Assembly: GCF_910592395.1 (NCBI RefSeq)
Contig: NC_088311.1
Location: forward strand, 16,864,501-16,928,500
DNA length: 64,000 nt
DNA from: Lineus longissimus
Lineage: Eukaryota; Nemertea; Pilidiophora; Heteronemertea; Lineidae
Direction of reading: 5' to 3'
Part shown: positions 22,801 to 34,800 of the stretch, piece after piece
Position numbering within the stretch: position 1 is the stretch's first letter
How the letters are laid out: each line of letters starts with the position of its first letter
The notes under the pieces: model-generated
What the model was told of the DNA's origin: nothing
Seen by the model: the letters and a program-made list of their open reading frames with translations, nothing else
Database searches by the model: none
Made by a program: the position numbers and the translations under genes

Positions 22801-25800
22801 ATAATCAGTTACTGTTGTTAGAACCAGTGGTTCTGTGATATTGTGCGAATTGTCAATGGAATACCATGGACGAAATACTAGTTATTATGCAATACAGCTT
22901 GCAATGAAAAACCGCCGGAGCTCATTGACGTACTTACGAGAAGCCAAGTGATACAGCAGCAACCTTTGGTCGAAAAGCTACAATATTTATGCTCTGAATA
23001 CAATACCTTACACCAACAAATGTCTGGTTTACTTACCTGCTTTGTACCAATATGGGTACCTTCCCATACTCAGTCTCCTTGAGAACGTTCGCTCTGAAGT
23101 TTAGCAAAGAGCAAGCCAACTTGGGTACATCGTGATCCGGCCAGGCGGTGAAGTTGAAGTACTTGACAATGCGCACCTCCCCATTCTGAAAGCAAACAAT
23201 ATTGTATGATCAAGATAATTGCCTATAACAATATAATTTTGTGTATCAGTGTGGAGTAACATGACCTTCTTTGCCGCCTGTAAATATAATATATTAGAAT
23301 TGCGCTGTGAAGGTGTACTGCAATTCGTGTCTCCTGGAAGAATTTCCAATAGTAGCAAAGAAAAAATAATCGCAAATTAGGATCTTTCAGGAGAACATCT
23401 TGTTATCGTGGATACCTTGGTTATCTTTAATGCATTTTCAAACTGATCATGGCGAAGGTTGTTTTGCATTGATAGCACATCTGTGCTCAGCCAAATCAAC
23501 AGGCCCTTAGCTAGCTTTTTTATCATGGAGGGAGGGGGCATACCACTTTTATCCTCAGTCAGTCCGACCAATTTGCATGAAAAACCTGTCGTTTGATGAC
23601 TTTTGTGGACACTTGTCCACCTACCCCATCTCTCTCTCTCAAGCATTGTCAAGCCACGGTCCTGATTTAAACAAGCATAGCGTTGACTGTCCCCCGTCGC
23701 AGTTAGGTGTTTTTTGAAAAATGTGTAGTTTGAATCCGTGTGGTGTTGTTGGCTGTAATTGACTGAAGTTTATGGTTCAGTTGGGTGTCCCAGTAACGTG
23801 ACACACCAAATTTCAAGCCTAAATATTTTGTCGTTTAGAAGTTACAGAGCGGAAGGGAATTTTCATGATTTTCAGGAAGTGCCCCCTATGGGGCAGAATA
23901 ATGTATGAAACTAAAAACTCCAGAGATATATCGTGTACCTTTGTTAGCCTAGTCTACCATAAAGATTTGGTAAAGATCGGAGAAATATTAAGCGAGTTTT
24001 AACACTTTATGTGTTTTTGGTTTTGGACCCCTGGTGGCCAAATCGGGAATGAAACTCGGCCGATTTTTCGACGCGACACACCTTCTGCCCACCCTCTATC
24101 AGCACACGAAATTTCAATCCAAAATATTTTGTCGTTCAGAAGTTATAGAGCGGACAGGAAACGTGCGTCCGGCGTCCGGCGAGCGGCGAGCGGCGAGCGG
24201 CGCAACATTTTGCCCCCTACTGGCCAGGCCGGGAATCTGACCGGGATGATTTTTAGTGGGACACATCTTCAGATGTCCTTCACTCCTTCCACCAAATATC
24301 GATTGAATTGCTTGAGTCGTTTAGAAGCTGTAGGGTTGAAACGAGCACAAAGTTGGTGCCATGTACTAATACCATGTCCCCCTACACAAACTCCGGGGGA
24401 CAAAAAAATCAAACAAACCTATATTGAACTGATGATAATAAGCGTACCAATGTGACCTTCAGGATCCGATTCACGTAGTCGGTAAACTTGTACTCTTCCA
24501 CCAGCCGTACGGTAAATGGCCCATACGTGTTTTTTCCCTTGCTGGGCCAGTATTGCTCACACTTTTTCTGAAATGAAAATTAAATATAATTTTGATTGAA
24601 GGACTGTAATGTTTTGAAGCAGAGAGAGCGCCTGTTATGACATGTGCTTTTCGTTCTTACTGGATATACTCGCCAATAAGATGGTGTATTCCTGTTTCGC
24701 CTATTCCTGTTCCGTCTATTCCTGTTCCGCCTATTCCTGTTGCGCCTAATTCCTTATTCGCCTATTCCTGATTCGCCTACTTCCTGTTTCGCCTAGTTCC
24801 TGTTTCGCCTATTCCTGTTTCGCCTATTCAAATGTATTGCTAACCTCCCCACAGACGTAGGAATATGAACCGTCCCTTACTATAGTGTTAAAGGCTATCA
24901 TTAAGAATAAAGTCTGAAATAATGGATTTAGCGACATGTCAATTATTTCAGTATTATTCGGAATAACTTTGGAAAATTATACATAGCTTACATAGGCTTA
25001 TGTTTTAGCTTATTTTATGGTATGGTTATATAATAAACGACTGCTTTACTCTACTTAATCTATTAGTTTTTACTGTGTGTCAGTATGGTCCTATGGTCAA
25101 ATAAGTCCCGGACTGTCCCCGCTTTCAAGGTGACTCTTTCAAAACGGTCATGGCATGGTTTGTTAACAAAGTTGATGGCATTTGATTAGTCAAATTGTCA
25201 TCACATCGTTAACATCATCCAATTGTCCCCTCACATTTTCCCCATAAAATGGACATGCATCCCTAAGGTTCCCCGGGGGAGAGTCGATTTGTTGTAGGGG
25301 TACTGGAAAGTAGGCGAAACAGGAAGTAGGCGAAACAGGAATAGGCGAAACAGGCATAAACCAATAAGATCCCAAGCCCGACAATACCCGATTTCTACTA
25401 CCACTTCGATGGGTTGAGCCTAAATAACCGGGCATAGTAGTAGGCCTTTCGCACCCATAAAAGGGGTGGGACATCTTGTCTTCGTTTCCTCCAATTGGTC
25501 TTTAATTGTAACACGAAAAGTTCTGCTGTAGAGTCATGACCATTCATGACGATTACGTTGTTAACTCTTAAATAGATATCCCACCCCTTTATGGCTGCGA
25601 AAGGCCTACTATTGTGTCCGGCTGTTTTAGACTCTACCCATCGGTGGTACAAATCGGGTATTGTCGGGCTTCGGATCTTATTGGTGAGTAGATCCAGTAT
25701 GAGAAACTAGGGAATGTTATTTTCGAATTTTGCTTTCTTATATTATGACAAATAAGAGAAATCCAATTAAAAAAACATTTGAGACAAGTATAATAATAAT

Positions 25801-25805
25801 GACGA

Positions 25806-25845
<40 letters not shown>

Positions 25846-28800
25846 ACTAATGATAATAACACTAATGATAATAACACTAATGATAATAACACTAATGATA
25901 ATAACACTAATGATAATAACACTAATGATAATAACACTAATGATAATAACACTAATGATAATAACACTAATGATAATAACACTAATGATAATAACACTAA
26001 TGATAATAACACTAATGATAATAACACTAATGATAATAACACTAATGATAATAACACTAATGATAATAACACTAATGATAATAACACTAATGATAATAAC
26101 ACTAATGATAATAACACTAATGATAATAACACTAATGATAATAACACTAATGATAATAACACTAATGATAATAACACTAATGTTAATAACACTAATGATA
26201 ATAACACTAATGATAATAACACTAATGATAATAACACTAATGATAATAATAATAATACTACTACTAATAATAATAATAATAATAATAATCTATATAATAA
26301 TACTGGAAGGGGGACGAATAAAGTCACACTTAGAGGCGTTGGATTGCCTTGAAATTTTGCATGAATTGTGGTGACACCTTACCCTGATGCAACGTCTTGG
26401 TTTTGTTCAAAAATTTACTTCATCGGAGCAGTAATGAGGGATTTTTAATCGGACACTGTCAATTCTCCTTACCACTTATTGCTGTTAAATTATGCAGGGG
26501 CTTAATCAATTATCTGCACTCCCTCTGGGGTGAATAACATTACCTTTTGAACAGCTGGCTGTGGGGGATGATTGGAACAGCCGGTATACCTGCTGACCTG
26601 CTGAACCCAGGTTAATGTTATTCTCAATCCACGATTTCGCGGGAAATGAAATTGTAAACAAACGCATGTGTGCAGTTCAAATGTAAACAAAAATGTATTT
26701 TTGGTACTTTGGTTGCTGGACTTGGGTTTTCCCGCAGTTAGGAGCTGGGGTCAAATTGATGGTCTATTGTTTATGGGTGCTGTTTTAGTCAGAGCTAGCC
26801 CTTGATTATGAAGGAATTTTCAAATGAAGGTTACCATGGTCTGTTTATGTGCTCACCACAGCTTTCAATACTTGATGTATCTGAAGAGGCACGCTGAACC
26901 TGACATGGCCTTATCAAGGAGCTGCTCACGATGCTGAACTTCTAGCTTGCCTGTCGACGAAGTGCCTTGCCCGAGACATTTGGAAGCCGACATGTGAAGG
27001 CCTATCTGAGTTCTCCTTCTCCGTATAAAAAGGGGCATATTGCTGACTAAGGAACGAGGCATATTGACATTGCCTCATCATCTCTATCGGACCAATTGAT
27101 ACACTTTTTATGCACACATACAGCACGCCACAGCTAGGTCCGAGTTTGTGGACAAATGGTTTGTTTAATTTGCCTCTTCAATATTGCTCCTTTGATATTG
27201 CATTAGATTTTTATTGCAATTCAATCTATTCAAGATATAGCCCATTTGAACCTGCCTGCGCCACGGGTATAATGCTAGTAATAATAATAATAATAATAAT
27301 AATTTATTATATTAAAAGTGCTTTTGAATGAAAATCATTTGCAAAGCACTGTACAATTTAAAAAACAACAAATAGTAAAAGAGAAAATTGTACATAGAGA
27401 TTAAAACATTCATAGAGATTAAAACATTTAGGTGCTGGTCAAGGAGGATACCGCGGTGACGTCACGGCTTTTCCAAGATGGCGCTGCATATTGTAAACAA
27501 ACTCGATCCACGGCCAAGGGAAAATCAAGTCATCAAAAAAGTTAGATTTTTCGCATCAAATCAGAGTTATTAGTACTTTTCTGCTATGAAATAAGTCTTC
27601 AGACAATAAGCTATCATTTGAATAATGAAAAGTGCTGTTTTGATGGGGAAAATAGGGTTTTTTAAACCAAATAGCCGGGCACCGATCTTCCAAAATTATC
27701 GATGGTTTAAAACAGTCTCCCAGATATGGGGCAATCTCTTCATTATCATAATGGGATTTGGAGGCATGTTTACAGATTTTACAAGTTCGAGACCTGTAGG
27801 ACCTAAAACTCCCATAGATCCCCTCTATTTGTCGAGTTAGCGCCCCTGTAAGATCATGCATTTTCGGACACTAGAACGAAATCTTAGATAGATAGATAGA
27901 TAGAATTAGCATTTCTATAGCGCCCCATATCACTGTCGCAATGTTCTGTGGCGCTCCCCACCTAGTTTGAATCACACCCCGAAATAGTCTCGAAATAGAA
28001 ATGTCTTTAGAGAACTTTTGAATGTGGCCAATGAGGTCTCTTGTCGCAGTGTGGCGTCCAAAGTGTTCCACATTTGGGGAGCAAGAATCTCGAATGCTCT
28101 CCCACCAAACGTTTTGAGTCTATATGTTGGCTGAGTTATAATATCCTGCGACCCTGATCTTAGTGGCCGGGTTGGCACGTAGGGAGTGATGAGGCTGCGG
28201 ATATCGCGGTTTCGGTGATGATTTAAGGAGAAATTGACTGTTCTTAGAGTTGTATGGGACAGAAATGAGTTCATACTTCATGAATACATGAATATATTAA
28301 GATATTGGCGGGCTTCTAAGTCAAAACAATAACAAACTCAACTGCATCTCTACTGTATATTGCGTAGTGCATTGCCTAGTGTATTTCGTAGTGTATTTTA
28401 GCGGAGACATTATTTCCGCACTTTGGCCACGCCAAACGTCTTTTTTATTCGTGGAAGTTAATCTGCTCTGTAAATATTATTTTACACAGGAAGAATCCGT
28501 ACTAGGTATTGCAATATTTCATGTCTATTGGTGTTTTTCTGTACATGAGCGCACCAGACAGTGAGACGTGGAGATGTGTTCAGTGCTGCTGCTGTCAGTA
28601 GACTGAATCTGATTGGCCATAGCGATCAGTAATATGGGTCGGGATCACGTGATGTGACGTCACCGCGGTATCCTCCTTGGGTGCTGGTGTCGAAGGTGAG
28701 TTTTAACATTTTTTTTGAAGGCGCTGGTGCGAATGGGATCACGCATCCAGGCCGGAAGTGAGTTCCACAGCCTGGGTGCCAAGTTCCCCAGGCAACGGTC

Positions 28801-31800
28801 TCCGAAGAAGCCCCTTGTCCGTGGTATGGAAAGGAGTCATTGGTCCTCGAAAGACCGAAGCCTGCGGTCCAGGGCACGAAGACTGAGGAACTCCTTGAGG
28901 TACACCGGGCTTTGGTCATTATGTAAGACTTGGAAACAAAGTATGGAAACAAAGTATGGGAGGTGATTTTGCTGGGGGCAAGTTATTCATCACGCGCATT
29001 CCAGATTCAGACCGTCTTTCTTCTGACCAAATCGTCTTTGAACAGGGAATGCAAACAACCTGTTGATATCAGCGTCTGTCAATAAATATCTATATTGAAA
29101 GATTCTGTTTATATTGAGGTATATAGGTCTTTCAGGCCAATTAATGTTTACAAACCTTTTTCTTTTCTATTGTCTTGGTGAGCATGACGATGGTGTCACA
29201 GCGTTCTTGCCATATCATTCTCCATGTAGCCGTAATGGACTTAGGAAGCGGACCTGCATGTTTACAGATTTTTAGAGAGGAATTACCAATACAAAAGTCG
29301 ACGTCATAGTATGTCTATTTTCTATAGAGGCATTTTCACTGCCATGGTTATAAGATACCAAAGAGTGATTTGGAAATCGACGTTACGATGTTGCATTCCA
29401 CTATATTGCATTTTTTTGGATTGTTTTTATACCAATAATACATATGTCTACCGCAGGAAACTGCAATGTTATGGTAGCGTTTGTAAAGAAACTGTAGTTC
29501 GAACACACCAGCGCTACCACCTTCAAAAAATATATATGTCATGCGGTGGGGCCGAGGCTTATACGGTTGTTCTTCATAAGACAGTGTTGAACAAATACGA
29601 TGATATTTGGCTGTTTTATAGATATACACGTCTAGTATCTTGCTGTTTATTCGAAATATTCATTGGTTTGTCTTAGCCTCTGTGACGAATTTTATTCTGA
29701 TAAAATATTATTTGTGACATGTATGCATTTTTGTAATTAATGACAGATAATAAGATGATAAATTCATCTTACCCTGAGAAGCAATGTAAGCTTTCTCCTT
29801 ATCATAACCCTGCAAATGCAAAAATAGAGCATCATGCTGGAGTCCATCCGAATCTGATTCTGGTATATGGTTAATGTTAGTGCATTTATTTAATTGTCTT
29901 TCAAATGCAATTTGTTGATAGACACTTAACACGTGAGTATATACTAGTATGCTGTACATGCGTGCTTCGCAAGTAATATTGAATCCGATGATCCGACGAT
30001 CGGACACGCACAGAAAATTACAGCTACGAATTGGCAAATTCAGAGGTGTTTTCTTCTGAAATACATATATAAGGGCAAACTTCATACTGATATGCTTTCT
30101 AGATGCAGACTAGAGTCACACGACCACTTACATGGATGTAACTTGCATTGATGTAGTCCGATTGCTCTTCTCCAATGGGCTGAAGGGTAACACGACTGTG
30201 ATCATCTGAAAAATAATGATAACGAGACCATTTCAAAATACATACGACCACACAAGCTAACGAGTAGTAACTATAGTCCACTCGTAAATGCAATCTAATC
30301 TGTACTTGGTAAATGTTATGCTAAGATTGTAAGATTTGATTAACCAAGGCAACGAAATAATTTCTTTGTAAAATGTATTTGTGTACATTGACGAAGTGCA
30401 TTCAAGGATGTAGACATTTTCTGCTCTGTACGGTTTATTTCTTGACCAATCTGATTCGGGTTATTATTTTTTCCTGTCCATCCACTTGGCATGTACCAAG
30501 CATGAATGAGACCAAAATATTACCTATCCAGGTGCCCCCCTCCCCCCCCCCAATGACTATTTCTGGACTGACAATCTTGAATCTTAAAAATCCTGTTTGG
30601 TTTTGAACCTCAGATAAATGAGAAAAAATTCAAAGAAATCTGACCAGCAGTAGTTTGCGCATAACATTAAGGAAAGGACTATAATCTACAGTACATTCCC
30701 CGTAGAAGCAGCACGTGGTCTATGTCTATCGATCTGCAAATACGTATACAAAAACACTTTAAGGACCATTGGCAATATTATTAAGGGAAATATTACCCAG
30801 CTGTCGGCTGCCCAGGCACAAGTATTGCACAAAAAAATGGAAAAATTCAAAATCTGACTGAATTATCACGCTTTTCCGATGTTGACTCCGATTTGACCCG
30901 GGTTAGCTCTCCATGCGTCGACCTTTAAAGCATTGAACGATGCACTAGTATGGCGTTTCTTGGAGCCATGGATCTACCCTGTGACGTCTGATATTGATTT
31001 TGCCGACGTCACACTGATGGCGCTTGATTACCCCACAACTGCGACAATAAATGGAAATGACGGGGTGACTTGAGCTCGGATATCTGTGTGCACTCACGTG
31101 GCGGAAAAGGTCTTTCGTGCCATGACTCGTGCGTACTAGAAATGACGAATAACGCGTTTTTCTACTATAAAATTGGAAAAGCATCGAACACGTTTAGAAA
31201 AATAGTTTACTGATGAACCACAGGAAGAACCAACATATACCGCAATAAAAGCCGCCCATTCCTTTAAATACCCGGTGAAATGAAATGCTTACAAGTTATT
31301 GTGTTCTTGTAGCGGTTAAGCGCGTTGTTTCCTGGTTTCTTCGCTTCTTTGGTTGACCTTACAACATCCACTGGCAACTCCTGAAGCAAGGAAGGGTATA
31401 TGATAGCACGGATGTATAGCACGATTATTTCAGTTATAGTGCTATACATCCGTGCTGTTCTTTTAAAAGAAATATCTGTACAACTCCGTGCTTTTTTAAT
31501 GAATCGCTTCTGCAGAGAAAATTCTGGTTATAGGATTGTCCCAAATTATATTTAATTGAAGAATACGTATAGCTCCAATCTTATTGACGGGAAAACGCCT
31601 TACCTTCATTATTTAAACCAACGTGTTACCCTCATAAGTGTCATAGTTATAAAAATCTGTACTAACATATTAAATACTGTACATTTTTAAAGGGACAACT
31701 TGGGCGTTGGCTTTACCAGGCCAGGTGGACAATACCTCAGCCTGCAACCATGCGCGCCACCACTCTTTTATCAACTAATGCTGATAACTAATAATGATTT

Positions 31801-34800
31801 TCGCCAGTGTTGCGAGGCAGTTTTGGACCATGGTCTGGACTAGAACGGGATATAACCATAGGCCTGCATGATATTCACATTGTTTATTGCAGTTTAATGA
31901 TTCTTGAATAATCTTGTTTGGAGAAGTCACGGTCCTGCTAGTAGCGATTTTTGTATGAAAAACAAGCTTTCGGCTGCCCAATCGCATTCCACTTTGTATT
32001 AGTAGTTTTTATCATCTAATTGGTCATAACAAATATAATTCAAAATTTGACTGAACTATCGCGCCATTCCGATTATAATTCCAATTGAAAACAAGTGACC
32101 CATCCGTGCAGCGGTCATCTTAGGGCTGGTCGCTCCACTAGCGACCTGCTGACATTGGCGTCTCTCTCTCTGACACGCCGATTTAGCAACTTAGCCGTGG
32201 CCTTTGCCCTATCTTGACAATTCCAACATCTCAGGGAGGAAGAGTGCGGCTTCCGCGCACCCTTCACAGTTGCTACGCAGTCATGCACTGGTATAAAGGC
32301 CATGTAGAATTAGCGGAATGAGCGGATTCTGTAAAAAATATGATATAATTTCATACAAAATGGAACTTAATGAATTCATTAAGTTTTAATTTGTTAGATG
32401 CGCCACAAAGATTATTTGAAAATCGTTTTTTACAGTCGTTAAGCCATGACTCGTAATGAGGGTATGAAAACTGGTCTGTAGGGACAGTTTAGTTCAGTCG
32501 GTAGCCGCGCGCAGCGCTGTATTACCATACCTCCTTTCGTCTTCGGAGTTCAGGCATGGCGAGAACAATCGCGACAAATATTGGCTTTTCCAGGTGATTG
32601 AAGCCCAGAATCCGCTCATTCCGCTTATTCCGCTAATTCTACATGGCCTGGTATAAATGCAATCCGAGTAAAAAAGATCAACCATTATCGTAACATGCCT
32701 TTGACAACAAAATGTAAGCAACTTACTCCAAACTCATCCTTAAATTCCACGGCTCTATCGCCCCTGATACTCTTGACATAAGGAGCCAGATCAGAAATCG
32801 TTACGGTTCGACCTTGCAGATTTGAATACCCCTTTCCAGTATCGACGGGGACAACTGACAAAGTTGACACTGAAACCAAGGAGGATACCGCGGTGACGTC
32901 ACGGCTTTTCCACGATGGCGCTGCATATTGTAAACAAACTCGATCCACGGCCAAGGGAAAATCAAGTCATCAAAAAAGTTAGATTTTTCGCATCAAGTCA
33001 GAGTTATTAGTACTTTTCTGCTATGAAATAAGTCTTCAGACAATAAGCTATCATTTGAATAATGAAAAGTGCTGTTTTGATGGGGAAAAATAGGGTTTTT
33101 TAAACCAAATAGCCGGCACCGATCTTCCAAAATTAGCGATGGTTTCAAAACAGTCTCCCAGATATGGGGCAATCTCTTCATTATCATAATGGGATTTGGA
33201 GGCATGTTTACAGATTTTACAAGTTCGAGACCTGTAATACCTCAAACTGGCATAGATCCCCATAGATCCCCTCTATTTGACGAGTTAGCGCCCCTATAAG
33301 ATCATGCATTTTCGGACACGAGAACGAAATCTTCCTGCGGATATCGCGGTTTAGGTGATGATTTAAGGAGAAATTGACTGTTCTTAGAGTTGTATGGGAC
33401 AGAAATGAGTTCATACTTCATGAATACATGAATATATTATGATATGGGCGGGCTTCTAAGTCAAAACAATAACAAACTCAACTGCATCTCTACTGTATAT
33501 TGCGTAGTGTATTGCCTAGTGTATTTCGTAGTGTATTTTAGCGGAGACATTATTTCCGCACTTTGGCCACGCCAAACGTCTTTTTTATTCGTGGAAGTTA
33601 ATCTGCTCTGTAAATTTTATTTTACACAGGAAGAATCCATACTAGGTATTGCAATATTTCATGTCTATTGGTGTTTTTGTGTACAGGAGCGCACCAGACA
33701 GTGAGACGTGGGGATGTGTTCAGTGCTGGTGCTGTCAGTAGACTGAATCTGATTGGCCATAGCGATCACTAATATGGGTCGGGATCACGTGATGTGACGT
33801 CACCGCGGTATCCTCCTTGCACTGAAACAATAAATTGGTCTTTATCAATTATTGATAGTGCTTTTTCAAGAAAATCTGTTTGTACCTATCCTTATACCTC
33901 GCATTGTGATTAGGTCAGAATGTTTGTAAAATGACACCTCGGGGCTATTTTCGATTCTCACCATTTTCTGTTTGAAGAACTCCACACTCGAATTCCGGTA
34001 TAATGCTTAGACTTGTTATTTCATGCTGCTGGATTTCGAGTGATTCGGCTGCTTGTTCTTTACTTTTTTCTGTTAGAATATAGAGCAGAAGGAAATATAG
34101 ACCTCGTTTTAAGCAAGTTATTCATTAGGCTCACGGGGCCTCTTTTGGCTCTTCGAAACATGACGTCCTATTACGTTTTTACATGCTTCGTTCTCCAAAC
34201 AACGGAATATTTACAGAAAGCATACGTGACGTTTTAGCATTTTTTCGAACAGACTCAAATATAACATAGAGTTTAAGGAATTGATACCTCATTGTCGTTA
34301 TTTGTTGTCTCACGAATCACCGCGAGGAATCTAACTGCTATGATTGCCTTACCATAATCACTGCCGCTAAAACGAGGCACAATGCAGTATGCACTATAAA
34401 CAGGTGTACACATTGTAACCAAGCCGTTTATGAATTGTAGGCTTATAGCATCGATTACTGCAAAAACGTCTCTGAACACTCGCAACGCTAACGTAACTGT
34501 ACCTACCTTACAATAATGACCACGGGAATAATGATGGCCGCAAGAACAATTAGCATTACAATAACCAGTCCAGCTACCAGGCCAACATTAGTCTCAGCTA
34601 CAACTACAACGGAAAAGAAACAAAAAAGCATTTTCAGGGATGGTACTCGTTGTTCTGCGGATTCAAATTGCGGATAGTTAATTACCAAGCATTATACCCG
34701 TGGCGCAGGCAGGTTCAAATGGGCTTTTTCTTGAGCTGCATGGGCCGAAGGATTGAATTGCAATGAAAATATAAGGCAAATTAAACCAACCAATTGTCCA

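Noticed and set aside
25730-26374. A 214-codon plus frame of LMIIT repeats and a 186-codon minus frame of LVLLS repeats
   Set aside because: They are translations of the 15-bp minisatellite, whose unit is a multiple of three. They are not genes.
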